Shown piece by piece: positions 19,541-29,766 of a stretch of DNA of 64,000 nucleotides. The position numbers were made by a program, and so were the translations under genes. The notes under the pieces are model-generated. The model was not told the origin of the DNA and searched no databases. It saw only the letters and a list, made by a program, of their open reading frames with translations. Location of the stretch: NCBI RefSeq assembly GCF_004564375.1, contig NZ_CP038267.1:994501-1058500 (forward strand). The letters run 5' to 3'. Source of the DNA: Nocardioides euryhalodurans. Its GTDB lineage: Bacteria > Actinomycetota > Actinomycetes > Propionibacteriales > Nocardioidaceae. Positions within the stretch are counted from its first letter, which is position 1. The number at the start of each line of letters is the position of its first letter.

Positions 19541-21724
19541 CTACCGAGTGGTGAGGACACCGAGCGCACCGTCCTCGACCACGACCGCCAGGTCGCCCTG
19601 CCGGTCGGTGCGCAGCACCTGCGCTCCCGTCGCGGAGAGCGCGGCGAGGGTCTCGGGTGCCGGGTGGCCGTAGTCGTTGTCGGCGCCGGCGGAGACCAGG
19701 GCGACCTCCGCACCGAGTCCGAGCAGCCACCCGGTGTCCTGGAAGCGGCTGCCGTGGTGGGGCACCTTCACCACGTCGACCTGCAGCCCGGGCCAGCTCC
19801 GGGCGAGGGCGAGCTGGGTGGGCGGCTCGACGTCACCGGTGAGCAGCAGGCGGCTGCCGGACACCTCGGCGAGGAGCACCACGCTGGCGTCGTTGGGGTT
19901 CTCGACGGTGTGGCCGGGCGGCGGCCAGAGCACCTGGAGGGTCGCGTCGCCGACCACGCGGGTGCTGCCGTACGCCGCGTCCGCATGGGTCTCGACCTCG
20001 GCCACCTCCCGTCCCTCGAGCACCCCGGCCACCCCGTCGACGTGGTCGGCGTGGGGGTGGGTCAGCACCAGCAGCGGCACCCGCTCGATCCCGAGCCGGT
20101 CGAGGCACCGGTCGACCAACGCCGGGTCGGGACCGGCGTCGACGACCACGCCGCTGGCCTTCCCGGCCCGCACCACGAGCGCGTCCCCCTGCCCGACGTC
20201 GCACGCCACCATGACCCAGCCCGCGGGCGGCCAGCCCGGGGTCGGGAGCCGGACCAGCACGAGCACCGCGACCAGGCAGCAGCACCCGATGCCGGTCGCC
20301 GGCCGGGCGAGCAACCGCGGCAGCACCACGGTGAGGGCGACCACGAGCGCCGTCAGCAGCCCCAGCGAAACCGCACCGGTCCCCCACCCCACGGCGGGCA
20401 CCGGCAGCGCAGCCCCGCGCTGCGCGACCTCGACCAGCCACGCGGCGCACCACCCGGCCGGCGTGCCCGGCACCCTGCCGAGCGGGGCGGCGATCAGTCC
20501 CAGCAGCCCACCGGCGAGCCCCAGGACGGTCGCCGGCCCCACCGCGGGAGCTGCGACGAGGTTGGCGGCCACGGCCACCAGGCTCACCTGGCCGGAGATG
20601 CCGGCCACAATCGGCGTGCATGCCAGCTGGGCCGCCAGCGGCACCGCGACCGCCTCGGCCACCCAGCGCGGCAGCCAGCGCGCCATCGCGTCACGCAGAC
20701 CCGGGGCGACCAGCAGGATGCCACCGGTCGCGACCGCGGACAGCGCGAACCCGACCGAGGTGGCCAGGCCGGGGTCGAGCAGGAGCAGCACCACCACGGC
20801 CACGCCCAGTGCCCGGGGACCCCGTTGACGGCCGTCGACCCCCATGCCCACGAGCGCGACGGTGCCCATGGCGGCGGCGCGCACGACGCTCGGCTCGGTG
20901 CGTGCCAGGAGCACGAACCCCACGATCCCCACCAGGCCCACGACGTAGTGCCCCCGGCCCCGCACGCCACACCACCGGCCGAGGACCAGCAGGAAGCCGA
21001 CGACGAGCGTCAGGTTGGTCCCCGACACGGCGAGCAGGTGGGTCATGCCGGTCGCGCGGAAGTCCTCGGCGAGCTGCGGGTCGAGACCGGCGTCGTCACC
21101 GACCACCAGAGCGGGGACCAGCGCCCGCTGGTGCTCCGGCTGGTGGGCGACCGCCTCGCGCAGGGAGGCGCGAACGGCTGCGGCGCCGCGCCACCAGACG
21201 TCGGGGGGAGCGACCACCACGGGCGACCCGCCCACCGCGAGCGTGGCGGCGAGGTCGTCGCCCTCGGCGGGCGCCAGTCGTCCGTCGAGCCGGAGGCGTG
21301 ACCCGAGCTCGACGTCCTCCCAGCCGGCATCGGCGAAGACGAGGACCGGCGACCGGAGGGCGTACGTCGTGCCGCGGCCGGTCACCTCGCGCAGCGTGAC
21401 GCGCACGGCCACCCCGTCCTCGAAGCCGGTGGTGGGCCGCGGGTCGGAGGTGACCACCCCCTCAGCCGTCACGACGGCGCGCGCCGACGCGAGCTCCGCC
21501 ACCGGGGCCCGCTGCAGCTGGGCGTCACGCAACAGCCCGGCCGCCCCCACGGCAGCCAGGACGAGGACCGCGGCCAGCAGCGCTCCGCTGCGGCGCAGCA
21601 CCGCCGTCACCGTCCCGGCCAGCGCGACCACGCCGGTCGCCCACCACGGCAGCAGGGCGGCGAGCAGTCCGCCCGCCCAGGCGGCCAGGGCGAGGGCCGG
21701 CATCCTCAGGTCGGCACGCTCCAC
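19541..21724 (-). CDS. comEC: ComEC/Rec2-type competence protein (DNA uptake channel)
   Basis: A 727-residue membrane protein that in competent bacteria passes single-stranded DNA across the membrane. N-terminal helices and the OB-like region are followed by the multi-helix Competence domain (HLLAVSGTNLTLVVGFLLVL is its hallmark) and a C-terminal metallo-beta-lactamase domain with LVLTHPHADHVDGVAGV and LLTGDVEPPTQ, proposed to degrade the non-transported strand. The GTG at 21724 starts 4 nt after the comEA stop. Most actinobacteria with these genes are not known to be competent. Confidence 0.93.
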   Translation of the reverse strand: MERADLRMPALALAAWAGGLLAALLPWWATGVVALAGTVTAVLRRSGALLAAVLVLAAVGAAGLLRDAQLQRAPVAELASARAVVTAEGVVTSDPRPTTGFEDGVAVRVTLREVTGRGTTYALRSPVLVFADAGWEDVELGSRLRLDGRLAPAEGDDLAATLAVGGSPVVVAPPDVWWRGAAAVRASLREAVAHQPEHQRALVPALVVGDDAGLDPQLAEDFRATGMTHLLAVSGTNLTLVVGFLLVLGRWCGVRGRGHYVVGLVGIVGFVLLARTEPSVVRAAAMGTVALVGMGVDGRQRGPRALGVAVVVLLLLDPGLATSVGFALSAVATGGILLVAPGLRDAMARWLPRWVAEAVAVPLAAQLACTPIVAGISGQVSLVAVAANLVAAPAVGPATVLGLAGGLLGLIAAPLGRVPGTPAGWCAAWLVEVAQRGAALPVPAVGWGTGAVSLGLLTALVVALTVVLPRLLARPATGIGCCCLVAVLVLVRLPTPGWPPAGWVMVACDVGQGDALVVRAGKASGVVVDAGPDPALVDRCLDRLGIERVPLLVLTHPHADHVDGVAGVLEGREVAEVETHADAAYGSTRVVGDATLQVLWPPPGHTVENPNDASVVLLAEVSGSRLLLTGDVEPPTQLALARSWPGLQVDVVKVPHHGSRFQDTGWLLGLGAEVALVSAGADNDYGHPAPETLAALSATGAQVLRTDRQGDLAVVVEDGALGVLTTR

Positions 21725-21728
21725 CCCC

Positions 21729-22562
21729 TCACACCGTCACGAAGGGAGCCATCGCGTCGAGCGTCGCCTCCCCGATCCCGTCGACCTCGAGCAGCTCGTC
21801 GACGGCGGTGAAGCCGCCGTTGTCCTCGCGCCAGGTCACGATCGCCGCCGCCGTCACCGGGCCGACCTCGGGGAGCGTCTCGAGCTCCTCCGGGCCGGCA
21901 GTGTTGATGTTGACCAGGGCTCCCGCCGGCTCGCCGGGCACGGTCGGCGCCGGGGCGGCCGCCGCCGGCACCCCGACCAGCACCTGCTCGCCGTCGACGA
22001 GCAGCCGCGCGAGGTTGAGGCCACTGAGGTCGACCCCGGGCCGCGCCCCGCCCGCGGCCTCCAGCGCGTCGACCACCCGGGCGCCGTCGACGAGCACCGC
22101 GATGCCCGGGCGGCGCACCCTGCCGGCCACGTCCACGGTGACGGTGGCGCTCGGGGCAGCCTCTCCGGACGGCGCCACCGCCGGCCCCTCCGAGGGCGTG
22201 GCGAGCCCCGCCGGCGGCGCACCCCCGACCGGGACCACGGGCGTGACCGGGGCGGGGTCGCCCCGCACGACCCACCACGCGGTGACGCCGAGGCCCAGCG
22301 CCACCAGCACGGCCACGACAGCGAGCTGGGCCGGACCGAGCGCGACCCGGCCGCGCACGGCCTCGGGGAGGAGCCGCGGCGGTCCCCCGGCCCGGCGGGA
22401 GGCGTGGCGACCGGGCTGCGGCACGAGCACGGGGTCGGGAGGAGGGTCCTCGCCGCCATCGTCCGCGGCAGGGACCCGGGCCCCGGCGAGCTCGGCGCTC
22501 AGCTGCTCGAGGCGCCGGGCGAGGGCGGCCTCGTGCTCGGCGCGTGAGAGTCGACTGGCCAT
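21729..22562 (-). CDS. comEA: ComEA-family DNA-binding protein (helix-hairpin-helix)
   Basis: Membrane-anchored DNA receptor of the competence machinery. The 277-residue product has a cytoplasmic N-terminus, one transmembrane helix (LAVVAVLVALGLGVTAWWVV), a Pro/Ala/Gly-rich linker, a SLBB-like domain (TVTVDVAGRVRRPGIAVLVDGARVVDAL) and the C-terminal HhH pair (LVNINTAGPEELETLPEVG, then FTAVDELLEVDGIGEATLDAM). It is upstream of and nearly contiguous with comEC. Confidence 0.93.
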   Translation of the reverse strand: MASRLSRAEHEAALARRLEQLSAELAGARVPAADDGGEDPPPDPVLVPQPGRHASRRAGGPPRLLPEAVRGRVALGPAQLAVVAVLVALGLGVTAWWVVRGDPAPVTPVVPVGGAPPAGLATPSEGPAVAPSGEAAPSATVTVDVAGRVRRPGIAVLVDGARVVDALEAAGGARPGVDLSGLNLARLLVDGEQVLVGVPAAAAPAPTVPGEPAGALVNINTAGPEELETLPEVGPVTAAAIVTWREDNGGFTAVDELLEVDGIGEATLDAMAPFVTV

Positions 22563-22637
22563 GACCGCGAGGCTAGGAACCGGGCGGTCCGGGCGGTAGG
22601 TGGTCGACGGGGCCTGTGGAGAACCCCGGCGAGGGAA

Positions 22638-23504
22638 TCAGCTGTGCGCGACTCGCGGCGCGACGCAGACAGCCAGCATGCCGGGCCCGACGTGCGCCCC
22701 GAGCACCGCGCCGACCTCTCCGCAGCGGACCTCGCGACCCTCCAGGTTGTCCGCCAGTCGCCCGGCGAGCCTTCCCGCGAGCTCTGCCCCCCGCTCCTCG
22801 CTGGCGAGGTGGGCGACCCCGATGTCGACCGGCCCGTCGCCGGCGGCCTCGACAGCGAGCTCCTCGAGCCGTGCGAGGGCGCGGGTCGCCGTCCGGACCT
22901 TCTCGCGGTTGACCACGCGACCGTCCTCGATCGCCAGCAGCGGCTTCACCGCCAGCGCTCCGCCGAGCAGGGCCGCTGCGGCCCCGACCCGTCCCCCGCG
23001 TCGGAGGTACTCCAGGGTGTCGACGTAGAAGAGCGACGTGGTCGCGGCGGCACGCTCGCGCGCTGCGGTCGCGGCCTGCTCCGCGTCGCCACCGCGCTCG
23101 AGGACCTCGGCGGCGGCGAGCACCGCGAAGCCCGTGGCGATGCCGACCTGGCGGCTGTCGACGGGGACGACCGGGATCGACGCCTCGCGGGCAGCGAGCT
23201 GGGCGGACTCGAAGGTGCCGCTCATCTCCCCGGAGAGGTGGACCGACACGACGGCCTCCGCCCCCGCGGCTGCGGCGCGCTCGTAGACCTCCAGCATCGC
23301 CGCCGGCGCGGGGCGCGACGTGCTGACCGGCCGGAAGTCGCGCAGGGCCTCGGCCACCATCTCGGGCGTGGCCCCCTCGCTGCCCTCCTCGTACGACGTC
23401 GCGCCCACCACCACCTGCAGGGGCACGACGACGATGCCGTGCGCGTCGACGACCTCGGCCGGCAGCGAGGCCGTGGAGTCGGTGACGACGACGGTCCGAG
23501 ACAT
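22638..23504 (-). CDS. DegV family fatty-acid-binding protein
   Basis: A 288-residue DegV protein; members bind a fatty acid in a two-domain fold, and some (FakB) present fatty acids to the kinase FakA. The N-terminal VVVTDSTASLPAEVVDAHGI, the SRPAPAAMLEVYE (the S/T-S-x-P lipid-head motif) and VDSRQVGIATGFAVLAAAEV are family hallmarks. No fakA-like gene adjoins it. It sits 75 nt upstream of comEA and 30 nt after leuS on the same strand. Confidence 0.92.
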   Translation of the reverse strand: MSRTVVVTDSTASLPAEVVDAHGIVVVPLQVVVGATSYEEGSEGATPEMVAEALRDFRPVSTSRPAPAAMLEVYERAAAAGAEAVVSVHLSGEMSGTFESAQLAAREASIPVVPVDSRQVGIATGFAVLAAAEVLERGGDAEQAATAARERAAATTSLFYVDTLEYLRRGGRVGAAAALLGGALAVKPLLAIEDGRVVNREKVRTATRALARLEELAVEAAGDGPVDIGVAHLASEERGAELAGRLAGRLADNLEGREVRCGEVGAVLGAHVGPGMLAVCVAPRVAHS

Positions 23505-23534
23505 GGGCCAGACCCTATCCGGGGCGACCCGCGC

Positions 23535-26018
<2,484 letters not shown>

Positions 26019-26059
26019 CAGTCTCTCTCGTCTCGTCCTGCTCCGGCGTCCTCGGGCAC

Positions 26060-26085
26060 AAAAAAGCCCCTCGGTCACGAGGGGC
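26060..26085 (-). terminator. Attenuator terminator in the leuS leader
   Basis: On the minus strand GCCCCTCG, loop TGAC, CGAGGGGC, then six T: an 8-bp perfect stem with a U-tract, a rare complete intrinsic terminator for this GC-rich genome. It lies between the leader peptide and the leuS start, so it would end transcription before leuS. Confidence 0.9.
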
Positions 26086-26119
26086 AGCCGCGTCGGGGTG
26101 GTGCGTCACCGACGCGGCT
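26086..26119 (-). promoter_or_regulatory. Competing hairpin of the leuS leucine attenuator
   Basis: Minus-strand arms AGCCGCGTCG (26119-26110) and CGACGCGGCT (26095-26086) give a perfect 10-bp stem directly before the terminator. Its 5' arm overlaps the last codons of the leader peptide. A second alternative pairs minus-strand TCGGTGACG (26112-26104, containing the leader stop) with CGTGACCGA (26079-26071) inside the terminator, 8 of 9 bases, which would break the terminator. A ribosome stalled on the Leu codons would leave that segment free, as expected for ribosome-mediated attenuation. Confidence 0.75.
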
Positions 26120-26144
26120 GGGTAAGGAGCAGGATCCTGCGCAT
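26106..26144 (-). CDS. leuS leader peptide (MRRILLLTQPRR)
   Basis: A 12-codon frame, ATG at 26144 to TGA at 26108-26106, encoding MRRILLLTQPRR with three successive leucine codons (CTG CTC CTT), one of them the otherwise rare CTT. It stands in front of overlapping RNA hairpins and a U-tract terminator upstream of leuS. TACCAT (26156-26151) lies 6 nt before the ATG, so the transcript probably begins at this codon. Attenuators of leuS have been predicted in some Streptomyces; this is an independent instance by inspection. Confidence 0.85.
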   Translation of the reverse strand: MRRILLLTQPRR

Positions 26145-26150
26145 GCACCC

Positions 26151-26156
26151 ATGGTA
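26151..26156 (-). promoter_or_regulatory. -10 box of the leuS leader transcript
   Basis: TACCAT on the minus strand, followed by GGGTGC and the leader-peptide ATG. It fits the actinobacterial TANNNT -10 consensus, and the 6-nt distance implies a leaderless mRNA. No clear -35 box is seen. Confidence 0.6.
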
Positions 26157-26216
26157 GCGAACCGGGCGGCCGTGCCCACCGTGCGTGTGCGGTGCGCCCC
26201 CCATAGGGTCGCCGGC

Positions 26217-26981
26217 ATGAGCAACGTGCCTGACATGTTCCGCCTCGACGGCCGGGTCGCGATCGTGACCGGGGCCTCCAGCGGGCTCGGCGTCGCCTTC
26301 GCCCAGGGCCTCGCCGAGGCCGGCGCCGATCTCGTCCTCGGCGCCCGCCGGGTCGACCGGCTGGAGGAGACCGCCCGGCTGGTCCGTGACGCCGGTCGCC
26401 GCGTCGTCACCCTCGCCACCGACGTCGCCGACCCCGACCAGTGCCAGGCGCTGGTCGACACCGCGATGGCCGAGCTCGGCCGGGTCGACGTCCTGGTCAA
26501 CAACGCCGGCATCGGCACCGCCGTCCCGGCCACCCGGGAGACGCCCGAGGAGTTCCGGCAGGTCATCGACGTCAACCTCAACGGCTGCTACTGGATGGCC
26601 CAGGCGTGCGGCCGGGTGATGCAGCCCGGCTCCAGCATCGTCAACATCTCCAGCGTCCTGGGCCTCACCACGGCCGGGCTCCCGCAGGCGGCGTACGCGG
26701 CGTCGAAGGCCGGGCTGATCGGCCTGACCCGCGACCTCGCCCAGCAGTGGACCGGCCGCAAGGGCATCCGCGTGAACGCCGTGGCACCCGGGTTCTTCAC
26801 CTCGGAGATGACCGACCAGTACCCCGACGGCTACCTCGAGCAGCAGCAGACGCGGATCCCGGTCGGCCGCAAGGGCGACCCGGCGGAGCTCGCGGCGACC
26901 GTGGTGTTCCTCGCCTCCGACGCCGCCGGCTACATCACCGGCCAGACACTGCCCGTGGACGGCGGGATGACGATCAGCTGA
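26217..26981 (+). CDS. SDR family oxidoreductase
   Basis: A 254-residue classical short-chain dehydrogenase/reductase. It has the NAD(P) motif TGASSGLG, NNAG, the catalytic Ser in NISSVLG, YAASKAG (Tyr and Lys), and the ending AAGYITGQTLPVDGGM typical of 3-oxoacyl-ACP-reductase-like SDRs. The arginine at the end of the second strand (LGARRVDRLEE) suggests NADP(H). Substrate unknown. The ATG at 26217 has TAGGGT 7 nt before it. Its 3' end overlaps the opposite gene's stop by 8 nt. Confidence 0.92.
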   Translation: MSNVPDMFRLDGRVAIVTGASSGLGVAFAQGLAEAGADLVLGARRVDRLEETARLVRDAGRRVVTLATDVADPDQCQALVDTAMAELGRVDVLVNNAGIGTAVPATRETPEEFRQVIDVNLNGCYWMAQACGRVMQPGSSIVNISSVLGLTTAGLPQAAYAASKAGLIGLTRDLAQQWTGRKGIRVNAVAPGFFTSEMTDQYPDGYLEQQQTRIPVGRKGDPAELAATVVFLASDAAGYITGQTLPVDGGMTIS

Positions 26982-27372
26982 CCCGGGCGGGCGGGTGGCG
27001 GCGCAGCCACCACAGGCCGACGAACGGCAGCAGCAGCGGCACGAAGCCGTACCCCGCGCCGAAGTGGGACCACACCGTCTGGTCGGGGAACCAGTCGGCG
27101 CGGACGTAGGACAGCGTGCCGACCACGAGCACTCCTGCCGCCTCGATGCCGAGGGCGACGGTGGCGACCCGGTGGGCCCGGACGGTCGGACGCCGCAGGG
27201 CGACCGTGGCCACGCCGTAGACCACGGCGGCCACGAGCGAGAGCGAGTACGCCAGCGGCGCCTCGGAGAACCGGGTCGTGATCTGCACCAGCGACCGGGC
27301 ACCGGCGGCGACCGCGAACACGGCGTAGAGGGCCACGAGCACCTGGCGGCCGGTCGAGCCGCGCCCGCTCAC
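26974..27372 (-). CDS. Hypothetical four-helix membrane protein
   Basis: A 132-residue protein with about four hydrophobic helices (VLVALYAVFAVAAGARSLVQI, SLVAAVVYGVATVALRR, VATVALGIEAAGVLVVGTLS and FVPLLLPFVGLWWLRR). The segment ADWFPDQTVWSHFGAGYGF between the last two is a distinctive feature. I do not recognise a named family; it resembles conserved unnamed actinobacterial integral membrane proteins. The GTG at 27372 overlaps the upstream stop (GTGA), so it is coupled to the next gene upstream (27369-27740). Confidence 0.75.
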   Translation of the reverse strand: MSGRGSTGRQVLVALYAVFAVAAGARSLVQITTRFSEAPLAYSLSLVAAVVYGVATVALRRPTVRAHRVATVALGIEAAGVLVVGTLSYVRADWFPDQTVWSHFGAGYGFVPLLLPFVGLWWLRRHPPARVS

Positions 27373-27740
27373 CGGGTCTGCACCAGGCGGACGACACAGA
27401 CCGCCACGGCCAGCAGCGCGATCGCGACCACCCACATCGACGCCGGCTCGACGGGGCCGTCCGGGTCCTCGGGGTCGGGCCGGCGCAGCACGAGCGTCGG
27501 CACCAGGCCGACCGTGGCCACGGCGTACCCGACGTGCGTGAGCATGCTGTCCGGGCGGTCGGCGGGGTCGGCCGCCAGCACCCGGACGAGCTCGGCCACG
27601 ACGAGGACGACGAGCGCGAGCTCGGCCACGAGGACGGCCGTCCGGACCGGACGGTCGAGGGCGGGGACCCTGCTCGCGACCACCGCGAGCACGGCGAGGG
27701 CGACCAGCGTCGCGGCAGCCACCCAGGCGAGCGTCGTCAC
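27369..27740 (-). CDS. Hypothetical four-helix membrane protein
   Basis: A 123-residue protein with four predicted helices and loop sequences RVPALDRPVRT, ADPADRPDSMLTHVGYAVAT and RRPDPEDPDGPVEPASM. Function unknown. It is translationally coupled (GTGA) to another small membrane protein downstream, and the two may form one complex. The ATG at 27740 follows a 36-nt gap from the tRNA-Ala terminator. Confidence 0.72.
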   Translation of the reverse strand: MTTLAWVAAATLVALAVLAVVASRVPALDRPVRTAVLVAELALVVLVVAELVRVLAADPADRPDSMLTHVGYAVATVGLVPTLVLRRPDPEDPDGPVEPASMWVVAIALLAVAVCVVRLVQTR

Positions 27741-27776
27741 GACGAGAAGGCTACGGGGCGACCACCGTGGAAATGA

Positions 27777-27806
27777 CGAGAGGCCCCGCTTGCGCGGAGC
27801 CTCTCG
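27777..27806 (-). terminator. tRNA-Ala terminator
   Basis: Minus-strand CGAGAGGCTCCGC, loop GCAA, GCGGGGCCTCTCG: a 13-bp stem with a single G-U pair, followed by TCATTT. It begins 8 nt after the tRNA 3' end. Confidence 0.85.
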
Positions 27807-27813
27807 GTGTCGG

Positions 27814-27886
27814 TGGAGCTGAGGGGACTCGAACCCCTGACCCTCTGCATGCCATGCAGATGCGCTACCAGCTGCGCCACAGCCCC
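27814..27886 (-). tRNA. tRNA-Ala (anticodon GGC)
   Basis: Minus strand reads GGGGCTG (acceptor) TGGCGCAGCTGGTAGCGCA (D arm), then the anticodon arm TCTGC-ATGGCAT-GCAGA with GGC at positions 34-36, then GGGGTTCGAGTCCCC (T arm) and CAGCTCC plus discriminator A. All four stems pair, with one G-U in the acceptor. CCA is not encoded. It reads alanine GCC codons. Confidence 0.97.
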
Positions 27887-27919
27887 GGGCCAGTCGCCTT
27901 GCGGCAACGAGCAGGAATA

Positions 27920-28558
27920 CTAGCGGGCGGTCTCCACCGACGCGAAATCGGGTCCGGCGTTCCAGGCCACCAGGCGCCAGGACCCCGCCTGCTCCTCCAG
28001 CACGGCGGTGCGGGCGTTGTCGAGGCCCTCCAGCGAGCGGTTCTGCTCCTGCGGCCAGCCGAGGAGCGCCAGCACGCTGACCTTGAGCGCGGCACCGTGG
28101 GTGACCACGACCGCGGACTCCCCGGGGCCGAGCCCGGCGAGGACGTCGTCGTAGGCCGGCAGGATGCGGGCGAGGACCTCGATCGTCTCCTCGGCGCCGG
28201 CGACCTCGGAGCGCCGGTCGCGCAGCCAGGCGGCGTGCTCCTCGGGGTGCCGGTTCGCGAACTCGGCCATCGTCAGGCCGGTCCGCTCCCCCACGTCGTA
28301 CTCGCGCAGCCGGGCGTCCAGCCGTGCGGTGAGGCCCGTCTCCTTCTCGACGTACGCCGCGGTCTGGCGCGCCCGGGCGAGGTCGGAGGACCAGAGCGCG
28401 GCCGGTCGCATCGCCGCGACCCAGGGCGCCGCCAGCTCGGCCTGGGCGTGACCGAGGTCGTCGAGCTCGACGTCGGCGTGGCCCTGCGCGCGGCCGGTGG
28501 CGTTCCAGGCGGTCCGCCCGTGGCGCAGCAGCACCAGCCGCCGCGCGTCAGCGGTCAC
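27920..28558 (-). CDS. Histidine phosphatase family protein
   Basis: A 212-residue phosphoglycerate-mutase-like phosphatase. It has the catalytic LVLLRHGRTAWNATGRAQG motif near the N-terminus, the second acidic/His residues in LREYDVGERTGLT and VVTHGAALK, as in bacterial broad-specificity and glucosyl-3-phosphoglycerate phosphatases. The GTG at 28558 lies 11 nt inside the 3' end of rsfS, so it is the last gene of the nadD-rsfS operon; this placement is common in actinobacteria. Confidence 0.9.
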   Translation of the reverse strand: MTADARRLVLLRHGRTAWNATGRAQGHADVELDDLGHAQAELAAPWVAAMRPAALWSSDLARARQTAAYVEKETGLTARLDARLREYDVGERTGLTMAEFANRHPEEHAAWLRDRRSEVAGAEETIEVLARILPAYDDVLAGLGPGESAVVVTHGAALKVSVLALLGWPQEQNRSLEGLDNARTAVLEEQAGSWRLVAWNAGPDFASVETAR

Positions 28559-28925
28559 TGCTGGTGACGTCGGCCGGGAGCGGGATCGTCGGGCAGTCGC
28601 GCCACAGCCGCTCGAGGGCGTAGAACTCGCGCTCCTCGGCGTGCTGGACGTGGACCACGATCTCGCCGTAGTCGATGAGCACCCACCGCCCGTCACGCTC
28701 CCCCTCGCGCTGGACCGGCTTGGCGCCGACCTCGCGGAGGCCGTCCTCGACGGCGTCCACGATCGCGCGGACCTGCCGGTCGTTGCTCCCGGAGGCGATG
28801 AGGAACGCGTCGGTGATGACGAGCTGCTCGCTGACGTCGAAGGCGAGGATGTCGGTGGCGAGCTTGTCGGCCGCCGCGCGGGCGGCGGTGTGGACGAGCT
28901 CGACGGCACGGTCGGTGGCGGTCAT
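28548..28925 (-). CDS. rsfS: Ribosomal silencing factor RsfS
   Basis: Binds ribosomal protein uL14 and blocks subunit joining when nutrients are scarce. The 125-residue product matches the family throughout: [42 protein letters not shown], then [28 protein letters not shown]. The ATG at 28925 overlaps the nadD stop (ATGA). The nadD-rsfS pairing is widely conserved. Confidence 0.97.
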   Translation of the reverse strand: MTATDRAVELVHTAARAAADKLATDILAFDVSEQLVITDAFLIASGSNDRQVRAIVDAVEDGLREVGAKPVQREGERDGRWVLIDYGEIVVHVQHAEEREFYALERLWRDCPTIPLPADVTSSDR

Positions 28926-29521
28926 GCGACTCCGGAGGGCTGGGAGGGATCACGGTAGAGGGCGTGCTTGGCGACGTACTGGACGACGCCGTCGGGGACG
29001 AGGTACCAGACCGGCTCACCGCGCGTCGCTCGCGCACGGCAGTCGGAGGAGGAGATGGCGAGGGCCGGGATCTCGACGAGCGTGACCCGGTCCTCGGGGA
29101 TGTTGCGCAGCATGGAGGCGTCCATGTCGTAGCCGGGTCGGGTGCAGCCCACGAAGTGGGCGAGCTCGAAGAGCCGACCGGCGTCGCGCCAGGTGAAGAT
29201 GTCGGCCAGCGCGTCCGCGCCGGTGATGAAGTAGAGCTCGGCCTGCGGGAGCTCGGCGCGCAGGTCGCGCAGCGTGTCGATGGTGTACGTCGGTCCGTCG
29301 CGGTCGATGTCGACCCGTGACACCCGGAACCGCGGGTTGGCCGCGGTCGCGATGACGGTCATCAGGTAGCGGTGCTCCGCCGGGGAGACCGTGCGGTCCG
29401 ACTTCTGCCACGGGTCGCCGGTCGGCACGAAGACGACCTCGTCGAGGTCGAACCACGCCTGCACCTCGGAGGCGGCGACGAGGTGACCGTGGTGGATCGG
29501 GTCGAAGGTGCCGCCCATCAC
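28922..29521 (-). CDS. nadD: Nicotinate-nucleotide adenylyltransferase
   Basis: Converts nicotinate mononucleotide and ATP to deamido-NAD. The 199-residue product has the nucleotidyltransferase motif [12 protein letters not shown] at the very N-terminus and [26 protein letters not shown], the ISSxxIR equivalent, near the C-terminus. The start is uncertain: ATG 29521 opens with two Met codons, and an in-frame GTG at 29524 is equally placed. It is followed by rsfS with a 4-nt overlap. Confidence 0.95.
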   Translation of the reverse strand: MMGGTFDPIHHGHLVAASEVQAWFDLDEVVFVPTGDPWQKSDRTVSPAEHRYLMTVIATAANPRFRVSRVDIDRDGPTYTIDTLRDLRAELPQAELYFITGADALADIFTWRDAGRLFELAHFVGCTRPGYDMDASMLRNIPEDRVTLVEIPALAISSSDCRARATRGEPVWYLVPDGVVQYVAKHALYRDPSQPSGVA

Positions 29522-29580
29522 CCCGACCCGGCGAGGGGACGGGGCTGCGGCGGCGTGCGCTCCGGGGCGGTGCTGGGCGT

Positions 29581-29724
29581 TCAGCTGTGCTCGCGTCCCC
29601 CGCCGAACGCGACGAGGGCGCCCAGCAGCAGCAGGAGGAGCGCGAGGGTTCCGATCCCGATACCCCAGCTCAGGGACGTGCTGACCTCGTGGTGGGCCTC
29701 GGTGGCCATGACGCTCAACGACAT
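29581..29724 (-). CDS. Small single-span membrane protein, unknown function
   Basis: A 47-residue frame from ATG 29724 (or 42 residues from ATG 29709, beginning MATEAHHEV). It consists of a short polar N-terminus, one hydrophobic helix ([19 protein letters not shown]) and a GGGREHS tail. It lies between proA and nadD on the same strand with short gaps. Its size would make it easy to miss; coding is inferred from the clean membrane pattern and position. Confidence 0.65.
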   Translation of the reverse strand: MSLSVMATEAHHEVSTSLSWGIGIGTLALLLLLLGALVAFGGGREHS

Positions 29725-29766
29725 GGGGGTCAGCCTACCGGTGGTCCGGCCCGGACCGACCAGACG

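Noticed and set aside
26060..26216. T-box riboswitch before leuS
   Set aside because: No T-box consensus or specifier-loop architecture is seen; a Leu-rich leader peptide with a terminator explains the region better.
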